Shown in pieces: positions 49,594 to 59,465 of a DNA stretch of 64,000 nucleotides. Position 1 is the first letter of the stretch. Every line of letters begins with the position of its first letter. The notes below the pieces were generated by a model, which saw only the letters and a list, made by a program, of their open reading frames with translations, ran no database searches and was not told the origin of the DNA. The translations under genes and the position numbers were made by a program. Source of the DNA: Poa pratensis (Eukaryota; Streptophyta; Magnoliopsida; Poales; Poaceae); contig CAMZMU010000081.1 of assembly GCA_947311845.1 (NCBI GenBank), positions 2,568,524 to 2,632,523 on the forward strand, written 5' to 3'.

Positions 49594-50549
49594 GAAAAGG
49601 CTAATCAGAGCCAAGCATCATCCTTTCCAGCTTTATAGCTGAGTATCATCACAGCCACTCAGGGCTAGAACTTCAACTTTGGTCGCCACCTAGGCGCGAC
49701 CTATGCAACATCTGATCGCCACCCAGGCGCGATCGACCCTTGTATCAGAAACCGGCTGCCACCTAGGCGCGGCCGTAAACTTTGTATCATCTCTGGTCGC
49801 CACCTAGGCGCGACCGACCCCATGTATCACCATGGATCGCCACCTACGCGCGATCCAACCCTATGTATAACACTCGGTTGCCACCTAGGCGCGACCTTAT
49901 GTGTCATCATAATCAAAGCTTATCATAGCTTAGCCTATCATGGCAATATCATTATGTTTCTTGGGGTCTTTGTTACCCTGAAACAGCCAATTTATTGGCA
50001 ATTATCAAATTTACCTTAAGTTGGATTGCTACTCGCATTATGTGGCCAAAGTACTGGGGTGTGGCGTCAATCGAGCTTGATTGCCTATCATGGCCGCTCT
50101 CGACCCTGAACACACATGTTCCTAGGAAATACTGAGTCGCGCGAGTGCCCACTTAAGGATTCAGATGGCCTAACTAGAGGTCGATGTACTGCTTATAGTA
50201 CGGCAACACCAATTACAATTACTTGTATCTTAACAATTGTTTTATTCATGATATCAAGTTACAGGTGATGACCTTCAGAATTCTCTGAGAAGAATTGAGA
50301 TGATTACCACGTTACATCCTCTCAATCCTTGGGGGCTACATCATATTATCAAAAATTTGAAGATGGATCGTCATCAAGTTCTGAAGCTATCAGGCTACTC
50401 TAACAAAGAAGCTCACGAAGTCAGATGATCTTCCAGGTGCGAGTCAAGGCCAATCCTGCACAATTATAAGTCGCGAAACAAGGAAAAGCGCGGCCTAAAC
50501 ATTCAAGATCAAGAAATACTATGAAGTTCAGGCCACGCTTGGGGGCTAA
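49594..50549 (+). other. 3' untranslated region and polypurine tract of the inner gypsy element
   Basis: No ORF. It contains the hairpin array at 49681-49896, an AT-rich middle, and the polypurine tract 'cttgggggcta' immediately before the 3' LTR at 50550. Unlike the outer Tat element it has no antisense gene here. Confidence 0.7.
49681..49896 (+). repeat. Array of six 21-base hairpins with compensated stem changes
   Basis: Copies at 49681-49701, 49714-49734, 49754-49774, 49795-49815, 49835-49855 and 49876-49896, spaced 33-41 bases. Each has a 6-bp stem around a 9-base loop 'cacctaggc' or close to it. Stem forms are GGTCGC/GCGACC, GATCGC/GCGATC, GGCTGC/GCGGCC and GGTTGC/GCGACC. The second pair changes G-C to A-T and the third T-A to C-G on both arms together, and the other changes are wobble pairs. 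So pairing is kept while sequence drifts, which suggests an RNA structure. Function unknown. Confidence 0.85.
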
Positions 50550-50856
50550 TGTCGGGGGAATGATTAACCCGCGACTTAAGGCTGCGCTATCATTGTTGGG
50601 CCACGTGAAAGATGGGCCAATCTCGCATCGCGACTCGATAAAGGAAAGTTCCAGAAGGTCGGTGCAAACTTGCCTTGGAAGACAAGAAAGATAATCAGGC
50701 TTCGTGTAGAACTCTTGTAACCTGACGAGCCTCTGTGTATATAAAGAGGACTCGCAGGACTTAGAGAGGGTCAAGCTATCAAGCCCTAAACCCTAGCTCA
50801 TACGGCGAGTACCAGATCGGATCGCCTCCATTGTAACACCTCGATTATCATATCAA

Positions 50857-53800
50857 CTAGCTGGGTGACCCGCGCAATTGCGCGGCTAGGACCAAAATTT
50901 TGAATATTCACATTAAGTGTATTTTTCTTGTTCATAGCATTACTTTCAATAGTTTAGGAGACATAATTTATATGGTCTCTCAGTTTTGTATAAGAGCATC
51001 ATGAACCGAACAAACTACTTACTGTTCATATCTGATTGTCGTCCTGATGCATGTCTCCTCCAAATTCCTAATTTCAGATCTTACAATGGTCCATGGTCCT
51101 CCCATGATCTCTTCAAATGTCCCAATGTCTCTATGTAACACCGCCTCCTTTTTTGTTGTAATTTATTGCCCGAACCATTGGGGGCACCAACGTGTTCATC
51201 AATTGCATATATTCTTGAAATGCTAGTCTCCATGATCCAGCTTATTTCAAGAAAATGTGGTAGTATCTTACCCTCTCAATGCTCAAGGTTTTTACTTGTC
51301 TGGTATTGGTTGATAAGTTAAATAATCGTTACATGATGCCACATCGCAACTGGCACCTTGACTAAGGGTATAACGGGTGCTTTGTTACGCGTGACATTGT
51401 CTTGGAAGATCGCTCTCACTTATTTACTTTGTGAGTGCTCTTTTTGACAATATTGCTGGAAAGCAGTTGACATCGGCACCGTCGAACCTCAGCTTTGTTT
51501 CTGGGAAGTCTTTGTTTTGGTTATTTGTAACATTTGGAAAGAGCAAAATGGCTATATCTTTGAGCACAAAGATCCTACCTTTGCTACATGATAAGTATTT
51601 TTTTTTGTTCAAAAAAAAGGAGACGGTTCTTATTTCCCACAGTCAAGGTTATACACAGATCAATGCTTTTGGCTTGTATAGAATTGCTCTTGTAATTTTT
51701 CTTTAGCACTCTTTACCTTGCACATGTCTCAGTATTTTCTGATTTTCTCCCTATGGTCCTTTCCGGAATTTACAGACGATAAACACGTATAGAATTTCTT
51801 AACTAAATCTACGGACAACTGACCTATTGTTTTGACCAAACAGAAAAAAAGGCAAGAAAAAGTTACCTGACATCCTCCAAGAAGATTTGGCTGAAGTTAT
51901 ATCGTCATGTATTCCACAACCCATCACCCGAAAAGATCTTACATCTGATGTAGTATATAAAAACATGCTCAGCGAAGGATGCAAGCAGAAGTTAAGATCA
52001 TCCAAAAATCTTCGAGCAAGGCAATTTTCTATGCATCATATATACCAAGCAAAAAAATATTGTTAGGAAATCAAATGGGATCATTAGTGGAGTGATCGTA
52101 AAATAACAGAATATAATCTAAAAACCGATCAACTTACACGTACCAAATTTACGGAATGGAACACTCACACAAATTATTCACCACAGGTAACTTACACATA
52201 CCAACTCTCCTTGAATAAGAATACATATTCAACAATGTAAGAACCCCAGCCGCCGAAGTTCAGTGAGTCAAGTTGCCATTGACCATCAGTTAAGATCAAA
52301 GCGAATAAATCAAAAGACATGGGAAGAATGCTTTGTGGCTCATCGTGCAGTAGCAGTACTGGCTACTTGCACACAGAAAGACAGCAGGTGCCTCCTGTTC
52401 AGTTGGACAACGTCTACCACTGGCTTCGCCTCAACATAGAATTAATCCATATGTATGTCGACCCCAAATATTCACCTGTTTGATGCAAGCAGACCTCATC
52501 TCTGACGAAACTACAAATTAATCGACCGTGTGGGAGCATGGTAATCAGGTACTGACTACTGACTGGCTGAGCCCATAAGCCATAATTGGAGACGTTGGAC
52601 TCACAATAGACAGGCGGCCATGAGCAAGCAGAATGCAATAATGTTCGCGATAGACATGCAAGTGAACCAATTCCTTGAATTTAAGATCCATTCTCCGAGA
52701 GGAGAAATTCTGGGGACCATGTATTCCATCAACGGAGGCCAGAACGCACCAAACTTGCTTTCCTTGCTAAGCTCAGGCTGGTGGAGGTCTTCGCTAACGG
52801 CAGCCAGCTCGCTGTACGGGGATGATTTTTTTTCATCCATTAGCCATTGAATCTCCCACTCCGCGCTACTGCCATTAGAGCTGTTGTGTCGTGGATTTTG
52901 TCACCATGTCTCCAACATCCGATTCCATCTTCTAAAGGTTTACAAAACACTGAGCCATCAAGTAAATCGTTAAATCCAAAACAAATAATGAGAAAACACG
53001 TATAAAGTTGGTGTTTGAGTAACTACTACCTGCAAATGTCGGGCCGCAAATTTACATCATGAATGCACTCCAGGTTTTAATAGATTTGTAGTTTTCTGCA
53101 GTTTAGCCATTTGATGCCAAGAAGAGAACAGGCAGAAAGCTTGCAATCTTGCAATATGACACACATCAAAGATACTTCGAGCAGTAGAAATCTCAGTACT
53201 ATTACTCCTTCATGTAATGTAAATAACATCAGTGTGACAAATTCCATCCAACAGTTCTACAGAAAAAGTGAAACCATAGAAACTGAATGCACCAAATCAC
53301 AAATATAAAATCGGCAAGGAGGCCACATGCTATGATCATGCAGGATTAGCAAACATGACAGCACAAGAGTAGCGATCTGTCTAGTTTTAAGTCCAAAGAA
53401 TTGAGAAATACATGAGGCATGAGTATCTCACTCAATCGGGATGTGGGGAGTGGGCAATTACTAACAAAAAAAATGATGTGCTACATTTGCTCACACAACG
53501 ATGGGATGATTCTATCGGCCTTTCGATGCGTCGCCGGCCGCTGGACATCGATTGTATCGTACAATGCTGCAATGCCTATCGCCGGTATGACATGGGTGGA
53601 CAGAGAGTACGGCTGGGCCTGGGAGTAGTAGTCCGCCCGTATTTCCGGACAAAGACAGTCGTACGTCTTCTTTCTCCACTTCCATTGATACATCTGCTAC
53701 TCCGCTGCCTCAACCATGAAAATATCTGGAGCAATGGCACATATTCATAGGGGCAGCTGTTGATGGACGTGACCTCCGAATAGCCACACAATGACACAAA

Positions 53801-55198
53801 AGCGCGAGGGCAGTCATGAACATGCGCCCAGCGCCGAGGGAGTATTCCTAGGCTGTTGATTGATCGGAACGCAGCCTTCGTTTTCTTTCTTTTTTGAGGG
53901 CAGCAGTCTTCATGGTTGAACTAATAGGAGACAGGGAGAGAGTCCAGGAACGATTAGGCTGCTGGAGGGAACCCATCGTTACTGCTTGATCTATGTACGA
54001 CCCTATAAGGATTAGGTGATCATTGTACACTGAATCTATATTTGATTGTAGTGTACAATTTTCCAAAATAAATTTGCGTCCTGCAACAACAAAAAACTGA
54101 AAGCCAATACTTTTCAATTGTCTAGTTTTATATCTCATCAAAGCCATTATGAAAATCATCCTATCTATGCTTTGTTATCCCTTTTGTTGGCTTCATCGAC
54201 AATCTTCTTGTAATCAGTATTTGTTTCGATAAATAGTTGAATACAGATCACGTACAAATACATGGTTTGGAGGGATTTTTTTGGAGATTGGGGAAACTTT
54301 CTGTTGATGAGTTGGGATCTAACCTTAAATATGCAGAAGGAGCACTGAAGCTAGCAGTTCTATCTGTCGGCTCTCGTGTACAAAATCTGCATGTTTGTGA
54401 CTCCTGGCCGCCGGCAGACTTCTTAGTCCCGGACGGGATGCTTCTAGTCAGCATGGACCATGTAGTATGCTTTCTATCCGTCAGCTCTAACACCATCAAT
54501 CAGGATGTGTGCGACTCCCGGCCACCGGCGGACTTGTTTGTTCTGGGTGAGGATGCATCTAGCATGGACTGTAGTATGTTGTGAGCTACCGCATATCCCG
54601 CACCATTAATCTGCATGTGTGTGACTCCCCGCTGCATGCCCTTCTGTTCAGCCCTTTCATTATCAATCTGCATGTGTGCAACTCCCGGAGGCCGGCGGAT
54701 CGATCTCTTGTTCCCGGCGGGGATGCGTCTAGCATGTTGTGAGGCGCCCTAATCGCACGACGAATATGTGCGCCGGGCGCGTGATGTCATCCAGTCCGGC
54801 ACATGTACGTCCTGACCAACGCCGGCCGCCGGCCGTGTTGCCCTACCAACGCGGCCCCTGAGAGCCAGGTAAGGCGATAGATGCGCTGCGCCGCCGCCGA
54901 GAGGTACCCAACGACCAAAACGATTCTGCTCTGCACGTTGAAAAAACGGGCTCCTACTACTCGCGATGCCTCAGCGGCGTAAATAGGGTTCGCTTTGATT
55001 AGGTTTTCCTTCTTCTTTCACAACACGTTTTCTCTTTCTTTTTCAACGTGCCGTGATTGGTTCGTTTTATGTGGTCTTCTATACGGGCATGTAGTAACGT
55101 GCGGTAGATGACGGTGAATCTAAGCCATTGAGAGGCATCTTAAGTTAAAGCAACAAATCTCCTCCGTTAATTGTTTGTTGTTTTAATAATATAATAGA
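50857..55198 (-). mobile_element. Non-autonomous Helitron inserted in the 3' LTR, 4342 bp
   Basis: On the minus strand it begins TCTATTATATTATTAAAAC at 55198 and ends with hairpin CCGCGC-AATT-GCGCGG, then 'gtcacccag' and CTAG at 50857. The flanks are A (50856) and T (55199), and the 5' LTR provides the uninterrupted target sequence, so both ends are fixed to the base. It has no Rep-helicase. It belongs to the same family as 36302-40146. Interior frames (for example 53412-53750, 54237-54584 plus strand) are unrecognised; an imperfect repeat block lies at 54380-54740. Confidence 0.95.
54380..54740 (+). repeat. Imperfect tandem repeats within the Helitron
   Basis: Four copies of a unit containing 'atctgcatgtgtgtgactcc' or close variants, with 'gccg.cggcgga' and 'tctagcatg' blocks, begin near 54384, 54499, 54609 and 54665. 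The spacing is about 115, 110 and 56 bases. Open frames across them reflect the repeat. Confidence 0.6.
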
Positions 55199-58089
55199 TA
55201 CCAATCTAGAGTAGGCAGGAAGTAGGTCTTTTACCTCACATTGAGGGGCCGAACCTGGGTAAATCTGTGTTGATCTTTGTTCCTGCGATCCCAAGCTCGG
55301 AGATGCTTGACTCGCGTAATCCCACACCTACAAAGTCATCCATGACACCTGACGTGACAAACCCACGACAAGGGCGCCTGGACCAAGTCCTCCTGCAGCA
55401 AGAGGATGCTCACCGGCCTGCGGAACGACGGGCTGATCCCTGAGGACACCTCGCAAGTTCGCATCCCTGGCGCCGAGGTAATCCCGCGCCCAGGCCCCAA
55501 TGAGCGGGTCTGTTTTGTGGATTTTTGAATAGGGGATTCTCCTTCCCTGTTCACAACTTTCTTCGTGCACTGATGCACGTTTATGGGGTGCAATTGCACG
55601 ATTTTACGCCCAATGGGCTTTTGCACATTGCGTGTTTCTTCGTTCTTTGCGAGTGCTTTCTGGGCGTTGCGCCCCACTTCGGGATTTTTCGCCGTATCTT
55701 CAACGTCAAGCGCCAGCACAGCGCCAAAGGACCTGGTGGTTTTGGAGTACAGACTCGATCTGACGTCGAGTACTTCAAGATCAGCTTCCTCGAGTCTGTG
55801 CAAGGATGGCGCCAGAAGTGGTTCTACATCAAGGATGTGACCATAGGCACCCAAGCGTTCGGGTTGCCTCCTTTTGACGCAGACGCTCTGGTGAAGAAGA
55901 GGCCATCCTGGATCGCCCAGCCGACGGAGTCGAAGCCGAAGAGGCTGACATTCTGATGGAGAAGGTGCTAAAGCTTCAAACCACTGTTGGTCGGGAGGTT
56001 ACGGGTATCCACTTGCTAGCCATTATGGCCAAGAGGCGAGTGCAGCCTCTCCGAGCCCGAGCGCATGCTTTGTGGGCGTACAGTGGGGTTTCTGATCCAA
56101 CCCGCTCACGCGCAGTGGAGCTTTCTGATGCGGAAGCGGAGAAGTTGGTAAGAAGCCTTACCAAGCTGACTGATGAAGAGCCTTGCGAGATGAACTCGCC
56201 TGTGGATTCTTATGAAACCAGCAACCCTCTACCAGAGGTAACAGTCAATACTATATGTCAGTTTATATGTTATGCGTGTGCGATATTGATTCCTTTGTTG
56301 TTTCTGTGTGCAGGGACACAAATTGTATGAGTCGATGCCCTCTCTGCCTGAGGACGGCCCAGTGCCGGACAACGAGCCACTCGAGGCGGGCTCTGATGAT
56401 GAAATGGCCTCACTCGCCACCGCACATATGCCAGACGCCGATGAAGGTGATGCTGAGGTGCAAACCAAGTAGAAGCGGGCACGCGAGGAGGAAGACACCG
56501 CTGATTCAGAGGAAAAGGAGGGGAACGAGACGGAGTCGACAATGGCGCCACTCGACATCCCTCCCATTCACTCGCTTCCTCCACGACCCCCGAAGAAATC
56601 GCGCCCCAGCATGGGTGTGCTTGCACCTGATCGAATGGTCGATCTTACTGAAGAGTAAGTATTTTTGCCCTTGCTTTTTTTGACCGTTTATGAATGTTGC
56701 CAAGTTGTTAACTTAGCATGTGTGAAACAGCGTGTCCTCGGATGAGGATTTTCCACCACCACCTCAGATGGAGAAGAGCAGTGCGGTATCGACTGCTCGG
56801 AGTTTGCCACCAGAACAACCGCCAACCCCTGCAACTCCGGCCGCCACAGCCACACCACCTGAGCCTGAGGCTGCGGCTGACAAAGAGGAGGCAGCAGCGA
56901 CAGGCATTCCTGCTTCGACTTCCTCCTTCCTGAATCACGTAAGCTTGTGCTTTTGTATAATAGTTGAATCACTAGCGGGTGTTAAAGTTGTTCATGGACC
57001 TGATAGACCTGCTCTGAACTTTCGCGTATTGCGTTGTAGCCATTTGTGTAGGAGCTACTGAATGCTGGCTCCAAGTATGTACACAAGGAGACGGAAGCCG
57101 CCACCCTGCAGCAGCAACTCGAAGCTGCGAAGAGTGCGTGTCTCTTTATGCTAGTACCACTTGTTGAAGCTGATTCCTCTTGCAGTCTGTTGACCATGTA
57201 TGTTTGTTTTGCAGAGGCCGCCGCTGATGCGGCAGAAAAGATGAACAACGCCACCCGTCGAGTGGCTGATCTGGAGAAGAGGCTGAAAGCAGCCGAGGTT
57301 AGAGAGGAGTCGGCGATTGGTCGACTTTCTGCCGCCAGCACCACTTTGACTGGTACGAATTTTTGCTGTACGTGTTCCTTAGATGTTTGAGGTTTCTGCA
57401 ATATGGTGCTGATTATGCTGTCCACGTGCTACGCTAGGCGTGATGGATGGCCCTACTGCTCCTGGCAAGCAAAGCCTTGGCACCTCACTCGATGAAAGTG
57501 TGGTTGTCTCAGAGGTTACCAGTAGCAGAGCAGGGGAGATGCTGACACAGGCGGCGAGTGCCTTGGGCGCCCTCCATGGCAGCTTCTTCCCTGGTGAAGA
57601 GCTTCCATCTTCCTTTGCAGAACTGGTAGAGCTGTTCAAGCCTGAAGGGACTGCCGTCACCGATTTCTGTCGCGAGCAAATGGTAAGTGGTGCTCAGACT
57701 ACTTTTCTCATGTTGCTCGCGCACGGAGTCGAGGCAGATTTTGACAAAGCTACGATGAAGTTCCCACGGGGTTCTGACGGCAGAACCGTCGGGCTCGGCA
57801 CTTGGATGGAAGCCGCCAATAAGTATGCCCAATAGCTTGTAACAACTGTTGAAGATAGGGCAGCCAGGGTCCAGGCGAAGAAGGCTTCCTCCAAGAAGTC
57901 GATGACTTAGCGAGTGATCCCTTTGTTGATTAAGTCTAGGGATTTCGTCATTTTGCTTTTGCTATATGTAAATTATCGGACATCGTATCTGTCTTTTTAT
58001 GAAATATGAACTTCAGTAATCAGGAGGCGCAGCCCCCGAGCCTTTTGCTTGAGCTCTTCATGCTTCCTTATGCCCTTAATTATTCTGAC

Positions 58090-58924
58090 TGTAGAACCGA
58101 GCCTCTAAAGCATCAACTGGCCCTGTTGTGGGTGGTTCCTCGAAGTCGCGAAGTGTGAATGACCAGAAAATTATGGACTACCTTCAGCAAAAGCTTTCGA
58201 AGGTGAGCGACGAGCTGAAGGAGACACAAGAGGCGTATGCTGAGTTGCAGTTGAGGCCATCCCCAACTACGGAACGGGAGGCCTTTTTGCTTGAAGAGTT
58301 GGAGAAAGTGAACCTTCAGCTTGAATGTAAGCTCTTATGGAAATTGAATTGATGACTCGACTCAAAGGTCGACTGGGATAACAGTTTTGCATTATTTTTG
58401 CCATATGTGTTTGTTTTGACCAGTCGAAGGAGGAGGCGCGGCTACAGGACCGACTCGACGGTCAAGCGAGTAGCGCGGAATACGCTGCCCACCCCTTTTG
58501 GTCAGACAGGGCGAGGAGTACCATTTTGGTAAAGCTTCTGGACCGTGCGTGGCGAACTGCCATTCGACTGGAGAGCTGCAGGTTAGCCTTGTTTCGAGTC
58601 CACGAGGTTTTGTTTCCTTTGAATGAGCAGCAACAAGGCCTTGCTGCATTGCTAAAGAAATTTCGAAAGGGCAAGGCAATCAAGAAATTTGTACGCAAGC
58701 AACTGATTAGCGGGGCTAACGTTGCTCTTGCCTTTGTGCGGTCGCACTTTCCGCACCTTGATTTAAAAAAGATTGCGATGGGGCCTGCACCCGTACCAGG
58801 TGGGGGTCCTATGCCAATGGAGGAGCACTACCGAGAGACACGGGTGGACACATTGGTCCTAATCCATCATGTGCTAAAGGAGGAGGAGAAGTGGACCCAG
58901 CCAAAGGAAGAACCTGTAGATTAA
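58090..58924 (+). CDS. Second antisense-gene module of the outer Tat element
   Basis: After a 180-base gap from the first module's stop, an acceptor 'gactgtag' (ending near 58095) opens an exon to 58326. It is followed by an intron 58327-58423 (donor GTAAGC, acceptor GACCAG) and a last exon 58424-58924 with stop TAA. The first exon encodes a charged coiled-coil segment ('LQQKLSKVSDELKETQEAY'). The last contains 'FVRKQLISGANVALAFVRSH', which parallels 'FCREQMVSGAQTTFLMLLAH' in the first module (57670-57720). So the C-terminal domain occurs twice, either as alternative 3' exons or as two adjacent genes. ATG 58128 is in frame. No frameshift is seen. Confidence 0.55.
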
Positions 58925-58939
58925 GGTTGTATGTGTAGG

Positions 58940-59250
58940 GGTCAGCCCCCGAGTGTAATTTTGCCACTTGTAGATAATGTATATTTGTGTACTTGTGTGT
59001 GTGCAGCCCCCGAGTGTATCGAACGGGGTTTATGACAAACACTTAATATATAATATGACTCCTACAGCCCCCGAGTGTTCGAATGAGGCTGTGAATTTTT
59101 ACGATGTTTGGAGCTTCGACTCATGTTATTGAGCAACTTGTTTGTATGATTTTTATGACCCAGCCCCCGAGTATTCGAGCGCGGCTGGAGTATTATGTTT
59201 GAAGAAGGAGCGAAAGCTCATGTTTTGAGGTAACACAGCCCCCGAGTGCT
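58940..59250 (-). repeat. Five polypurine-tract-like motifs between the antisense gene and pol
   Basis: The motif 'cagcccccgagt' (on the minus strand ACTCGGGGGCTG) occurs at about 58943, 59003, 59064, 59161 and 59235, each followed by 'gt/at-tcga' type text, and once more near 58027. It matches the true polypurine tracts next to the LTRs at 41563 and 62500. Whether any of them primes plus-strand DNA synthesis is unknown. Confidence 0.75.
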
Positions 59251-59465
59251 CAGTTGAGGCTAAGGTTGTGCGAGTAAATTGTGCGAGTAGTAAATAGAGA
59301 GAAATATGAGAAATCATTGATTATATTCCATTTTTGAATGTTAAGCTGCAGGCCGCCTCATTAAAAACCTTCCAGTCCCCTTAGGTACTCTGGTAAGGAA
59401 AAGAGCGCGTCTGAAACCTGCAGCCATCCGATATATGTGCCTATTGCATTATGCGACTGAGCAAC
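59251..59465. other. Spacer between the motif array and the pol stop
   Basis: Noncoding; contains 'cctcattaaaaaccttcc', a block common in grass gypsy elements. The pol reading frame ends just to the right. Confidence 0.4.

Larger units (their letters stand above)
43043..55370 (+). mobile_element. Young Ty3/gypsy retrotransposon, TSD AGGGC (inner element)
   Basis: The 5' LTR is 43043-43522. The 3' LTR is 50550-50856 plus 55199-55370, split by a Helitron. A perfect 5-bp duplication AGGGC flanks the whole (43038-43042 and 55371-55375). The two LTRs (480 and 479 bp) differ by 3 substitutions and 1 indel, so the insertion is recent: about a quarter of a million years if 1.3e-8 changes per site per year holds. 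A primer-binding region starts at 43524 (ttggcgcccaccgtgggg), and the polypurine tract 'cttgggggcta' precedes 50550. The coding order gag-PR-RT-RNaseH-IN fits Ty3/gypsy, probably Tat lineage. It lies in codon 33 of the outer element's antisense gene. Confidence 0.95.
50550..55370 (+). repeat. 3' LTR of the inner gypsy element, split by a Helitron
   Basis: LTR bases are 50550-50856 and 55199-55370; the Helitron lies between an A and a T, as Helitrons insert without duplication. All differences from the 5' LTR (3 substitutions, 1 lost G) fall in the 172 bases right of the Helitron. Confidence 0.93.
42944..57910 (+). pseudogene. Antisense gene (aORF, Transposase_28-like) of the outer Tat element, split by a retrotransposon
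   Basis: Starts at ATG 42944 with a basic, alanine-rich N-terminus, is cut after codon 33 by the element at 43043-55370, and resumes at 55376. The exon 55376-56237 carries the 'putative gypsy-type transposon' domain (Transposase_28), with 'GVQLHDFTPNG', 'IACFFVLCECFLG' and 'HFGIFRRIFNVK' at about 55575-55715. Further exons are 56314-56654, 56731-56938, 57052-57133, 57215-57352 and 57438 onward, all with GT-AG introns; 57215-57352 is a predicted coiled coil. Defects: one-base losses near 55533 and 55925, and UAG codons at 56470-56472 and 57833-57835 ahead of the natural-looking stop at 57908-57910. Function of aORF proteins is unknown. Confidence 0.7.
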
